DNA from: Aggregatibacter kilianii
GTDB taxonomy: Bacteria > Pseudomonadota > Gammaproteobacteria > Enterobacterales > Pasteurellaceae
Assembly: GCF_003129965.1 (NCBI RefSeq)
Contig: NZ_NRCJ01000003.1
Span: 62,001 to 126,000, forward strand
Length of the DNA stretch: 64,000 bases
Direction of reading: 5' to 3'
The position numbers and the translations under genes are program-made. Positions within the stretch are counted from its first letter, which is position 1. Each line of letters starts with the position of its first letter. The notes under the pieces were generated by a model. The model did not search any database and was not told the DNA's origin. It worked only from the letters and a program-made list of their open reading frames with translations. This document shows positions 36,728-44,822 of this stretch, piece after piece.

Positions 36728-36745
36728 TTGAAATATATGTTTCAA
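36728..36745. promoter_or_regulatory. Palindromic iol operator before iolC
   Basis: TTGAAATATATGTTTCAA, perfect 6-bp arms around a 6-nt centre, ends 46 nt before the iolC start. Its core TGAAATATATGTTTCA belongs to the same class as the palindromes near iolD, iolB and iolA (TGRAAY-N6-TTCA). It is the likely target of the RpiR-family regulator encoded at 38741-39580. Confidence 0.6.
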
Positions 36746-36791
36746 TTTGTGCGGGTAACACAATTTCACTAAAAATAGAAGGAATTGCATT

Positions 36792-38702
36792 ATGAAAACG
36801 GTAGAAAAAACATTAGACCTTATTTGTCTTGGTCGGGTGGCTGTTGATCTTTATGCACAACAAATCGGTGCCAGATTGGAAGATGCCTCTTCTTTTTCCA
36901 AATATCTCGGCGGTTCGTCCGGTAATGTGGCTTATGGTACGGCGGTGCAGGGCGTAAAATCCTCTATGTTGGCGCGTGTCGGCGATGAACATATGGGACG
37001 TTTTTTGCGCGAGGAATTGCAACGTGTCGGGGTGGATACGAGCCATTTGATTACCGACAAAGAGCGGTTAACCGCACTGGTGATTTTAGGGATTAAAGAT
37101 CAGGATACATTCCCGTTGATTTTCTATCGTGATAATTGTGCGGATATGGCAATTACCAAAGACGACTTTGATGAAAGTTATATTGCTTCCGCTAAAGCCT
37201 TGGCAATCACCGGCACCCATTTATCCCACCTGAAAACCAGAGAGGCGGTGTTGACGGCGTTGGAATACGCGGGCAGAAATAATACGAAACGTTTGCTGGA
37301 TATTGATTATCGTCCGGTGTTATGGGGGCTGACTTCGCTGGGCGACGGAGAAACCCGTTTTATTGATTCGGCGGCGGTGACCAAATCCTTGCAGGAAGTG
37401 TTGCACCATTTTGATGTGCTGGTGGGGACGGAAGAAGAATTCCATATTGCCGGCGGTTCGACGGATACGCTGACCGCACTTAAAAATGTGCGTCAATTTA
37501 GTCATGCCGTTTTAGTTTGCAAACGCGGCGCATTAGGTTGTTCCGTATTTGAAGGCGATATTCCTGACGATTTAGACGGCGGATTAAACGTGTATGGCGT
37601 CAGAGTGGAAGTGCTGAACGTGCTGGGCGCAGGCGATGCCTTTATGTCAGGGTTAATTCGCGGCTATATCAATAATGAAGGCTGGGAACAAGCTTGCCGT
37701 TATGCTAATGCCTGCGGCGCGTTGGTGGTTTCCCGTCATGGTTGTGCCCCTGCAATGCCGACCAAAATCGAGTTGGATAATTATCTTGCCCGCGCGCAAT
37801 CGGTGCCTCGTCCGGATTTGGACGAGCAACTGAATCACTTACACCGCGTCACCACCCGAAAAGCGAAATGGGATAATTTATGCATTTTTGCCTTTGATCA
37901 TCGTAAACAGCTGGTGGATATGGCGCAAAAATACGGTGCGGATGTGAAACGTATTCCTAAATTAAAACAGCTTTTATTGCAGGCGGCAGAAAAAACGGCG
38001 CGAGAAGAAGGCATTTATGACGGACAAGCGGGGATCCTTGCCGATACGACTTTCGGGCAAGCGGCATTAAATGAAATTACCGGTAAAAAATGGTGGATTG
38101 GTCGCCCGATCGAGCTTCCTTCTTCCCGTCCGCTACGTTTGGAACACGGTGATTTAGGTAGTCAATTAGCCGGCTGGCCGCAGGAACATGTGGTGAAATG
38201 CCTGGTCTTTTATCATCCGAAAGACAGTGCCGAAATGAAAGCGGATCAAGATGCAACCTTAAAACAGGTGTATCAAGCCTGTTGCCGCACAGGTCATGAG
38301 CTACTGTTGGAAGTGATTCTGCCTGCGGATATGGAACAAAACGAACAATATTATGCGGACATCATCGCGCATTTCTATCAGTTAGGCATTAAACCGGATT
38401 GGTGGAAATTACCGGGTGTTTCGGCGCAAGGTTGGGAACGTATTAGTGCGGTGATTCAGGCAAACGACCCGTATTGCCGTGGCATCCTAATTTTAGGTTT
38501 GGACGCGCCTGAAGCGCAATTCAAAGCGGTGTTTGACGCCTCCGCCAATGCGCCTTTAGTCAAAGGTTTCGCGGTCGGACGGACGATTTTCGGACAACCG
38601 TCGGCAGATTGGTTTGCCGGAAAATTAACGGATGACGAGCTGATTGCCGAAGTGGGTGAGAGATACAGAAGACTGATTAAACTGTGGCAAGCCCGCAAAT
38701 AA
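36792..38702 (+). CDS. iolC: 5-dehydro-2-deoxygluconokinase fused to a DUF2090 aldolase-like domain
   Basis: The 636-residue product is a fusion. The N-terminal half (about 1-330) is a PfkB-type sugar kinase (LGRVAVDLYAQQIGARLEDA; GAGDAFMSGLIRG catalytic loop) that phosphorylates 5-dehydro-2-deoxygluconate. The C-terminal half (about 335-636) is a DUF2090 TIM-barrel domain (FAFDHRKQLVDMA; GFAVGRTIFGQPSADWF). It is proposed to perform the next step, cleavage of the phosphorylated product to DHAP and malonic semialdehyde. No separate iolJ is present, so the fusion completes the pathway. It is transcribed alone, divergent from iolD. Confidence 0.92.
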   Translation: MKTVEKTLDLICLGRVAVDLYAQQIGARLEDASSFSKYLGGSSGNVAYGTAVQGVKSSMLARVGDEHMGRFLREELQRVGVDTSHLITDKERLTALVILGIKDQDTFPLIFYRDNCADMAITKDDFDESYIASAKALAITGTHLSHLKTREAVLTALEYAGRNNTKRLLDIDYRPVLWGLTSLGDGETRFIDSAAVTKSLQEVLHHFDVLVGTEEEFHIAGGSTDTLTALKNVRQFSHAVLVCKRGALGCSVFEGDIPDDLDGGLNVYGVRVEVLNVLGAGDAFMSGLIRGYINNEGWEQACRYANACGALVVSRHGCAPAMPTKIELDNYLARAQSVPRPDLDEQLNHLHRVTTRKAKWDNLCIFAFDHRKQLVDMAQKYGADVKRIPKLKQLLLQAAEKTAREEGIYDGQAGILADTTFGQAALNEITGKKWWIGRPIELPSSRPLRLEHGDLGSQLAGWPQEHVVKCLVFYHPKDSAEMKADQDATLKQVYQACCRTGHELLLEVILPADMEQNEQYYADIIAHFYQLGIKPDWWKLPGVSAQGWERISAVIQANDPYCRGILILGLDAPEAQFKAVFDASANAPLVKGFAVGRTIFGQPSADWFAGKLTDDELIAEVGERYRRLIKLWQARK

Positions 38703-38712
38703 GCCTACATGT

Positions 38713-38740
38713 AAAAATGCCCCGTTTCGGGGCATTTTTG
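38713..38740. terminator. Bidirectional terminator between iolC and the RpiR regulator gene
   Basis: AAAAATGCCCC (38713-38723) pairs with GGGGCATTTTT (38729-38739) around GTTTC. It serves the convergent genes on both sides. Confidence 0.93.
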
Positions 38741-39580
38741 TTACTTCGCATTTTTCTCTTTTTCTTTTTCCAATCCGAGCACAATCGCCAGCGTTTGCAC
38801 TAACGTCATGGTGGAGCATTGTGAGCGGAATCCCAATACTTGAGCCTCTTTGATCACGAAAGCTATATCGCTGAAGGCAAGCAACGGGCTGATTTGGCTG
38901 TCGGTGATGGCAATTTGTTTGATGCCTTTCTTGGCGCTGGTATTCATAATGTTGACGGTTTCCGTAGCATACGGGGAGAAGCTGATCGCCACCACAACAT
39001 CGCCTTCTTTGACCTGATTGAGCTGTTCATCAAACATTCCGCCCAGTCCGTTGATTAAAAAGGAGCTGCAATCCAAATGGTGCAGGGCATAATTAAGATA
39101 GCAGGCGACACTGAAAGAACGTTTTAACCCGATAATAAAAATGTTATTGGCTTCTTTTAAGATCTTGGCGGCAGCATAAATTTGTTCGTTTGTGGTTTGT
39201 TCTGCCAATTGAATCAAGGCTTGGCTATTGGCCTGCGAGAAGATGGTTAAAATATCTTCAGGCGATTCTTCCCCTTCCGATTGAGCGATTTTGTGTGAAA
39301 GTTGGAGGCGTTCGGTGTAGTTTGTGGTTTTTTCCATGAGATTTTCACGAAAGATTTGTTTCATTTCGTTAAAACCGGAAAAACCGAATTCGGCGGCAAA
39401 GCGGATCAATGTGGACGGCGGCACATCAGCCTTTTCGGCAATGGTTGCTACCGTATCAAAAACGATACTATCGCTGTTATCTAAAATATATTGGGCAACC
39501 TGTTTCAGTCTTTTGCTTAAACTGTCGTAGCGGGTTTGAATTTCTGTTTGTAAATTGGTTAATTGAGATTTTTCTTTCAT
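38741..39580 (-). CDS. MurR/RpiR-family transcriptional regulator of the iol genes
   Basis: A 279-residue regulator with an N-terminal RpiR-type helix-turn-helix (about 1-80; SLSKRLKQVAQYILDN and ADVPPSTLIRFAAEFGFSGF). A C-terminal SIS sugar-phosphate-binding domain (about 125-260; IFIIGLKRSFSVACYLNYAL and DVVVAISFSPYATETV) completes it. In other bacteria an RpiR protein (IolR) represses iol genes until an inositol intermediate binds. Its central position in the iol cluster supports that role here. The palindromes before iolD, iolC, iolB and iolA are its likely sites. Confidence 0.85.
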   Translation of the reverse strand: MKEKSQLTNLQTEIQTRYDSLSKRLKQVAQYILDNSDSIVFDTVATIAEKADVPPSTLIRFAAEFGFSGFNEMKQIFRENLMEKTTNYTERLQLSHKIAQSEGEESPEDILTIFSQANSQALIQLAEQTTNEQIYAAAKILKEANNIFIIGLKRSFSVACYLNYALHHLDCSSFLINGLGGMFDEQLNQVKEGDVVVAISFSPYATETVNIMNTSAKKGIKQIAITDSQISPLLAFSDIAFVIKEAQVLGFRSQCSTMTLVQTLAIVLGLEKEKEKNAK

Positions 39581-39641
39581 ATTGTTATATCCATAAAATA
39601 AATATTCCTAAATATTATAGAGATAAACGAAAAATTCAAGA

Positions 39642-39700
39642 AAAGTGCGGTCATTTTTTTCAGTGAATTTAAAAAACACCGAAAAAGATGACCGCACTTT
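39642..39700. terminator. Extended inverted uptake-sequence hairpin between iolB and the regulator gene
   Basis: AAAGTGCGGTCATTTTT (from 39642) and its inverted counterpart ending ACCGCACTTT (39691-39700) form a long stem. Both arms keep the downstream T-tract of an extended uptake sequence. It separates iolB from the regulator gene downstream of it on the minus strand. Confidence 0.75.
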
Positions 39701-39727
39701 AAGTCGGGTTATGGATTTAAGCATCCT

Positions 39728-40558
39728 TTATTTAAACTTATCGGCGTATTCTTCGGTATTAATCCAAGAATGATCCTGCTCCCAAGTGAAACGCCATTTT
39801 CTCACTGGTCCAGCCATCACGTTTAAGTAATAGTTGTCATAACCGGCAATGGTGGCAACCGGATGATAGCCTCTCGGTACTTGCACCACATCGCCGTCAT
39901 AGACCGCCATACATTCGTCTAACGAGCGGTCGTCAGTATAAACCCGTTGCAAGGCGAAACCTTGTGACGGAGAGAAACGGTGGTAGTAGGTTTCTTCCAA
40001 GTAGGTTTCCGTCGGCGAGTTTTTATCGTCGTGTTTGTGGCTTGGGAATGAGCTGGTATTGCCCTCATCAGTAAATACCTCAACGACCAATAACGCATCG
40101 GCAGTTTCGGTTTCCGGCAGGATATTGTGTACCAGACGTTTATTGTTGCCGTAGCCGCGTTTTTCCACGCCCACATCTTTCGGTTCGATTAAGCGTACCG
40201 GCAAATTGCCTTGACTTGGTGCGCGACAAACTGCCAGCTCTAAATAGCTTTCGGCTTTAATTTGGACTTTTTGCTGATGCGGAACATATACCGAATAAGG
40301 CGGAATCCGCTCAAATGGCGAAGTGCGGTTGCCTATATGTTCAAATGTGGCTTGTGCTGTGGCAACGGTAGCTTGACCGGCAACCAGCACGAAGCAAACT
40401 TCGGTGTTTTCCGTATCGAAGGTAAGCTTTTGGTCTTTTTGTAGGTGGTACATCTCAAAACCGACATATTCCCAGTTTGCTGTTTTTGGGGTGATTTTTT
40501 GTACTTCACCATTCTTTTCAGGATGATTTTTCTTTGATTTGGATAGTAAGTGACTCAT
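39728..40558 (-). CDS. iolB: 5-deoxy-glucuronate isomerase
   Basis: Converts 5-deoxyglucuronate to 5-dehydro-2-deoxygluconate, linking IolD and IolC. The 276-residue protein is a double-domain cupin. The metal-binding region is in FPSHKHDDKNSPTETYLEETYYHRF, the second segment in GDVVQVPRGYHPVATIAGYDNYYLN, and it ends RKWRFTWEQDHSWI, as in the family. AGGAGAATG lies directly upstream. It reads leftward from the intergenic region that also serves the inositol-phosphatase gene. An uptake sequence lies at about 40320. Confidence 0.94.
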   Translation of the reverse strand: MSHLLSKSKKNHPEKNGEVQKITPKTANWEYVGFEMYHLQKDQKLTFDTENTEVCFVLVAGQATVATAQATFEHIGNRTSPFERIPPYSVYVPHQQKVQIKAESYLELAVCRAPSQGNLPVRLIEPKDVGVEKRGYGNNKRLVHNILPETETADALLVVEVFTDEGNTSSFPSHKHDDKNSPTETYLEETYYHRFSPSQGFALQRVYTDDRSLDECMAVYDGDVVQVPRGYHPVATIAGYDNYYLNVMAGPVRKWRFTWEQDHSWINTEEYADKFK

Positions 40559-40638
40559 CGCATTCTCCTAAAATGACTCAATAAACTCCTTGGATAATAC
40601 TCCCTTAACTTAATTAATCCACAGGCTTTTCTTTAAAA

Positions 40639-40674
40639 TCAGATACAGATCACAAAAGTGGAACAAAAAGTTCA
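40639..40674 (+). promoter_or_regulatory. Composite CRP-like site plus palindromic operator between iolB and the phosphatase gene
   Basis: TCAGATACAGATCACA (40639-40654; right half is a perfect GATCACA) is followed after 4 nt by TGGAACAAAAAGTTCA (40659-40674). The whole unit is nearly a repeat of 43046-43081. Its orientation points toward the phosphatase/transporter pair, though iolB could also respond. Confidence 0.6.
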
Positions 40675-40820
40675 TTTTAGATTCATACGTATTGAATTTT
40701 TCAAATGACAGGCGTAGCGTGAAAGTGCTTATCAAGAAATTAAGGAGGGAACGACGCCTATTGTAACTTAACCAATTCATATCATAAGCCTACAACGATG
40801 TATTAATCAGGAGAATCTAT

Positions 40821-41615
40821 ATGGACGTTGAACTACGAAATAGATATTTATTTTCTCAGGAGTTAGTCAAAGAAGTTGGGAAAATTGCACTGGATTTTTA
40901 CCTTAAACGTAAGGAGCTGAAAATTGAGTGTAAAAAGGGCGATTTGCAAGATCAAGTGAGTATTGCGGATAAAACCGTCGAAGCGAAAATTAAAGAAGCC
41001 TTAAAACAACATTTTCCGCAAGATGGTTTTTTAGGCGAAGAATCCGGCGCGGAAAACTTAGCTTGTGAATATTGTTGGGTAGTGGATCCGATTGATGGTA
41101 CCAGCCCGTTTTTGTATGGATTAAACGCTTGGTGCGTTTCCATTGCAATCCTGCATAAAAATCAAATAGTCTCCGGTGTGATTTTTGATCCCGTTCATAA
41201 TGAATTATTCAGAGCCATGAAAGGCGACGGTGCATTTCTTAATGATCAACCTATTCACGCTTCCTCTTCCACCTCATTAAAAGAAGGGTTAATGGGATTA
41301 GGTGTCTCCCACCGCGTTCATCCCGACACTTTCACCCCTGTGTTACACCAAATTTTACTTGATGGCGGTATGTTCATTCGTAATGGTTCCGGCGCATTAA
41401 TGCTGGTTTATGTGGCTGCCGGTCGCTTGATTGGCTATTTTGAACCGCACATTAACGCTTGGGATGTTTGTGCCGCCATAATTATTGTTCAAGAAGCGGG
41501 CGGTTATGTGAATAATTTCCTTGAAAATGACGGATTATCCAAAGGAAATTATATTTTAGGTTGTTGTACCGAAGCCTTATTTAACACAATGAATCACATC
41601 AGAAATTCACACTAA
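40821..41615 (+). CDS. Inositol monophosphatase family protein
   Basis: A 264-residue Mg-dependent phosphatase of the IMPase/SuhB superfamily. Metal and catalytic motifs are GFLGEESG, the signature DPIDGTSPF, and the C-terminal WDVCAAIIIVQEAGG. The expected reaction is hydrolysis of inositol-1-phosphate to free inositol. It is 26 nt upstream of an organophosphate antiporter-family gene, inside the iol cluster. That suggests it dephosphorylates imported inositol phosphate, rather than acting like the housekeeping suhB. Substrate not proven. AGGAGAAT lies 6 nt before the ATG. Confidence 0.87.
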   Translation: MDVELRNRYLFSQELVKEVGKIALDFYLKRKELKIECKKGDLQDQVSIADKTVEAKIKEALKQHFPQDGFLGEESGAENLACEYCWVVDPIDGTSPFLYGLNAWCVSIAILHKNQIVSGVIFDPVHNELFRAMKGDGAFLNDQPIHASSSTSLKEGLMGLGVSHRVHPDTFTPVLHQILLDGGMFIRNGSGALMLVYVAAGRLIGYFEPHINAWDVCAAIIIVQEAGGYVNNFLENDGLSKGNYILGCCTEALFNTMNHIRNSH

Positions 41616-41641
41616 ATACGTTAAAGTAGAAAGGAGGCTAT

Positions 41642-42985
41642 ATGTCTGTTCTCAGCTTTTTCAGAGCCAGTTCGGCGATTCCGTTGAAGGATTATACGGA
41701 GAAAATGTTCAAGAGCACGCGCATGAAAAACTTTTGGGCATTTTCCTTTGCTTATGCAATTTACTATGTTTGTCGCCTGTCTTTTAATGTGGCGAAACCC
41801 GCGTTAGTCAATAATGGTATCTTAACTGCCACGGAATTAGGGGTTATCGGTTCCGCGATCTTCATTACTTATGCCGTCGGTAAGTTTGTTAACAGCGCTT
41901 TGGCGGATCATTCCAATATTGTCCGTTTCTTTTCTGTAGGATTGTTCTTTTCCGCACTCGCCAATTTTGCTATGGGCATGAATACCAGTGCCATTGTACT
42001 CACCATTATTTGGGGTTTTAACGGTTGGGTGCAATCCATGGGTGTTGGACCTTGTGTCGTGGCATTATCCCGTTGGTACGATGATAAAGAACGTGGTTCT
42101 TATTACGGCTTCTGGTCAGTCGCACATAATGTCGGCGAAGGTATTACCTTTGTGGTGACGGCGGCAATCATCACCGCATTCGGTTGGCGTGCCGGATTTA
42201 ATTTTGCCGGTGTTGCGGGCTTGTTAGGCGTGCTTGTGACCATCATGTTTATGAAAGATTCGCCGGAATCCTGCGGCTATAAACCGATTATTAAAACCGA
42301 ATCGAAAGAGGAAGTTTTTGATAATAAGGAAGTGTTAAGACACCAATGGGAAGTCATTAAAAATCCGGCTATTTGGATTTTGGCTGTCGCGTCTTGTTGT
42401 ATGTATATCGCCCGTTACGGTGTGAACAGCTGGGGCGTATTTTTTCTTGAAAACGGCAAAGGTTATACCACTATTGAAGCCGCTTCCATCATCAGTGTGA
42501 ACAGTATCGTCGGTATTTTAGGCACGGTGGTTTCAGGTTGGTTATCCGATCGCTTCTTGCATGGGAAACGAAACATTATGACCATCGGTGTCAGCCTGTT
42601 GAACGCCATCGCCTTAGCGGCTTTCTTGTTTGCACCAAACGGCAATACCTGGTTCTCCATTATTGCCCTTTCCGTCTTCGGTATCACGCTTGGTATTCAG
42701 TTATGTTTCTTGGGCGGTTTATTGGCAACGGATATTTCCCACAAATCCGCGTCAGGCATTGCATTGGGCATGATGGGTGTCTTTGGTTATGCCGGCGCAG
42801 CGGCAGGTGAGTTCCTAACCGGCTTCATGTTGGATAAAACTACCGTTATTAACGAAGCAGGCAAGAAAATCTATGATTTTGACAGTCTGTCTTACTTCTG
42901 GGTTGGTGCAGATGTGTGTTCCGTATTGGCGTCTGTGTTATTTGCCATCGTGGTGTATTACCAAACTAAACGTATAGCAAATTAA
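41642..42985 (+). CDS. Organophosphate:Pi antiporter (OPA) family MFS transporter
   Basis: A 447-residue twelve-helix major facilitator. The sequence around YYVCRLSFNVAKPALVNNGILT and the MFS loops resemble GlpT/UhpT/UhpC, which exchange organic phosphates for inorganic phosphate. The C-terminal half carries GWLSDRFLHGKRN and SHKSASGIALGMMGVFGYAGAA. Placed directly after the inositol-monophosphatase-family gene, it probably brings in inositol phosphate or a related ester. UhpC-like sensors belong to the same family, but no uhpAB partners are present. AGGAGG lies 5 nt before the ATG. Confidence 0.82.
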   Translation: MSVLSFFRASSAIPLKDYTEKMFKSTRMKNFWAFSFAYAIYYVCRLSFNVAKPALVNNGILTATELGVIGSAIFITYAVGKFVNSALADHSNIVRFFSVGLFFSALANFAMGMNTSAIVLTIIWGFNGWVQSMGVGPCVVALSRWYDDKERGSYYGFWSVAHNVGEGITFVVTAAIITAFGWRAGFNFAGVAGLLGVLVTIMFMKDSPESCGYKPIIKTESKEEVFDNKEVLRHQWEVIKNPAIWILAVASCCMYIARYGVNSWGVFFLENGKGYTTIEAASIISVNSIVGILGTVVSGWLSDRFLHGKRNIMTIGVSLLNAIALAAFLFAPNGNTWFSIIALSVFGITLGIQLCFLGGLLATDISHKSASGIALGMMGVFGYAGAAAGEFLTGFMLDKTTVINEAGKKIYDFDSLSYFWVGADVCSVLASVLFAIVVYYQTKRIAN

Positions 42986-42997
42986 TGGTTGACGGAC

Positions 42998-43030
42998 AAA
43001 AAAGTGCGGTGGATTTTGACCGCACTTTTT
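42998..43030 (+). terminator. Inverted uptake-sequence terminator after the OPA transporter gene
   Basis: AAAAAAGTGCGGT (42998-43010) pairs with ACCGCACTTTTT (43019-43030) around an 8-nt loop. Confidence 0.88.
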
Positions 43031-43045
43031 ATCTGCGGATTAAAA

Positions 43046-43081
43046 TCAGACACAGATCACAAAAATGAAATAAAATATTCA
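43046..43081 (+). promoter_or_regulatory. Composite CRP-like site plus palindromic operator before iolA
   Basis: TCAGACACAGATCACA (43046-43061) is followed after 4 nt by TGAAATAAAATATTCA (43066-43081), about 140 nt before iolA. Same unit as at 40639-40674 and, in reverse, 36552-36587. Confidence 0.6.
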
Positions 43082-43220
43082 ATTTAAAATAAAATGATTT
43101 GAAAGTTTTATTTTATTTTTCTACTCTATAGCTACCTTGGGTGATAAGCATCGTTGTTTTATGTAAATTGCCATTCGTTTATCGCATGTTAATTTCTTAA
43201 ACTATAAGAAGGAGTTCAAA

Positions 43221-44729
43221 ATGGAAACCGTTTATAACTTTATTAATGGTAAACAAGTTCCAAGCAGAGGGACAAAAGCGCATCCGATTTATAACCCGGC
43301 AACCGGTGAGCAGATTCGCCAAGTGATTATGAGCTCGCCTGATGATGTTAATGAGGCGATTGAAGTGGCGCATAAAGCCTTTGCCGATTGGTCTGCAACT
43401 TCTCCGCTACGCCGTGCCCGTATTATGTTTAAATTTAAAGAGTTATTGGAAAGAGATTGGGATTCATTGGCGCGTTTGATTGTTGAAGAACATGGTAAAG
43501 TTTATTCCGATGCTTGTGGTGAATTGACCCGTGGTTTGGAAGTTGTCGAGTTTTCATGCGGTATCCCTCATTTATTGAAAGGTGAGTTTTCAGAACAGGC
43601 AGGACGCGGTATTGATATTCACTCGTCCTTGCAACCGTTAGGGGTGACAGTGGGGATTACTCCGTTTAACTTCCCGGCGATGGTGCCGATGTGGATGTTC
43701 CCGATTGCATTAGCCTGCGGTAATACCTTTATTTTGAAGCCGGCAAAAGCCGATCCTTCTTTATCTATTCGTTTGGCAGAGTTATTAAAAGAAGCCGGTT
43801 TGCCTGACGGTGTATTTAATGTGGTGCATGGCGATCGCAATGACAATGAAATCTTGTTGCGTGATCCGCGTGTTCATGCAGTGAGCTTTGTGGGCTCCAC
43901 ACCGGCAGCGGCGCATGTGTATAAAGTCGGTTCTGAGTTCGGTAAACGGGTTCAAACCTTTGGTGCGGCGAAAAACCATGCATTAATCATGCCTGATGCG
44001 GATATTGAATCTACCGCCAATGCGTTGTTAGGCGCGGCATTCGGTGCGGCAGGGGAGCGTTGTATGGCGTTGGCATTAGCCGTAACGATTGATGATGAAA
44101 CCGCAGATAAATTAGTTGCCGCCTTAAAACCGAAAGTGGAAGCCCTTCGTTATGGTCCGGGCATTCCGAAACCGGGTGAAAAAGAAATGGACTTTGGTCC
44201 GTTAATTACCCAACAACATCTTAATAATGTCACCAATTACATTACAACCGGCGTAGAGGAAGGCGCAACCTTAGTGGTTGACGGTCGTGGTAAAAAACCT
44301 GCCGGCCATGAAAATGGCTTCTTCATCGGCGGCTCCTTATTTGACAATGTGACTTCCGATATGGTGATTTATAAAGAAGAAATCTTCGGTCCTGTCTTAG
44401 GTATTGTCAGAGCGAAAAGTTTTGAGGAAGCAATGAAGTTGATTAATGAACATCCTTATGGAAACGGTACGGCGATCTTTACCTCTGACGGCGGTGCCGC
44501 GCGTGAGTTTGCGTATCATGTTCAAGCAGGTATGGTGGGCATTAATGTGCCGATTCCTGTGCCGATGTCATTCCATTGCTTTGGCGGTTGGAAACACTCT
44601 TCTTACAGCACATTGAACGTTTACGGTCCGGACGGTGTTCGTTTCTATACGAAGATGAAAACCGTGACTACACGTTGGCCGAATAAATATGTGATTGAGA
44701 ATGCGGCATTTAGTATGCCGACATTGTAA
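43221..44729 (+). CDS. iolA: Malonate-semialdehyde / methylmalonate-semialdehyde dehydrogenase (acylating)
   Basis: Converts malonic semialdehyde from the iol pathway to acetyl-CoA and CO2 with NAD+ and CoA. The 502-residue aldehyde dehydrogenase is of the MmsA/IolA type: NFINGKQVPS start, cofactor region GITPFNFPAMVPMWMFPIA, catalytic Cys in GAAGERCMALALAV, and the specific end FHCFGGWKHSSYSTLNVYGPDGVRFYTKMKTVT. AGAAGGAG lies 7 nt before the ATG. This is the terminal enzyme of the pathway and the first gene of a rightward unit. Confidence 0.95.
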   Translation: METVYNFINGKQVPSRGTKAHPIYNPATGEQIRQVIMSSPDDVNEAIEVAHKAFADWSATSPLRRARIMFKFKELLERDWDSLARLIVEEHGKVYSDACGELTRGLEVVEFSCGIPHLLKGEFSEQAGRGIDIHSSLQPLGVTVGITPFNFPAMVPMWMFPIALACGNTFILKPAKADPSLSIRLAELLKEAGLPDGVFNVVHGDRNDNEILLRDPRVHAVSFVGSTPAAAHVYKVGSEFGKRVQTFGAAKNHALIMPDADIESTANALLGAAFGAAGERCMALALAVTIDDETADKLVAALKPKVEALRYGPGIPKPGEKEMDFGPLITQQHLNNVTNYITTGVEEGATLVVDGRGKKPAGHENGFFIGGSLFDNVTSDMVIYKEEIFGPVLGIVRAKSFEEAMKLINEHPYGNGTAIFTSDGGAAREFAYHVQAGMVGINVPIPVPMSFHCFGGWKHSSYSTLNVYGPDGVRFYTKMKTVTTRWPNKYVIENAAFSMPTL

Positions 44730-44753
44730 TCGGCTTCGTTTTTAAATCATCAG

Positions 44754-44794
44754 GAGGAGATAATGAACATTAGGGCTTATCTCCTCTTATTTTA
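44754..44794 (+). terminator. Hairpin between iolA and the second dehydrogenase gene
   Basis: GAGGAGATAA (44754-44763) pairs perfectly with TTATCTCCTC (44777-44786), followed by TTATTTTA. The left arm holds the AGGAGGA ribosome-binding site of a 19-codon reading frame. The structure could therefore act both as an attenuating terminator and as a translational switch. Confidence 0.6.
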
Positions 44795-44822
44795 TGTCAT
44801 AAATGGTAAGGATAGGGTATGA
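44763..44822 (+). CDS. Possible 19-residue leader peptide coupled to the next gene
   Basis: ATG at 44763 follows AGGAGGA by 4 nt and opens 19 codons (MNIRAYLLLFYVINGKDRV). The TGA overlaps the ATG of the following dehydrogenase gene (ATGA, 44819-44822). The overlap and strong ribosome-binding site would couple translation of the two. No homologue is known to me, so this may be chance, but the combination of a good SD, a hairpin and an exact overlap is notable. Confidence 0.35.
   Translation: MNIRAYLLLFYVINGKDRV

Noticed and set aside
37653-37838. Short open frames opposite iolC, iolD and recC
   Set aside because: They mirror well-supported genes, lack ribosome-binding sites and have unlikely composition.
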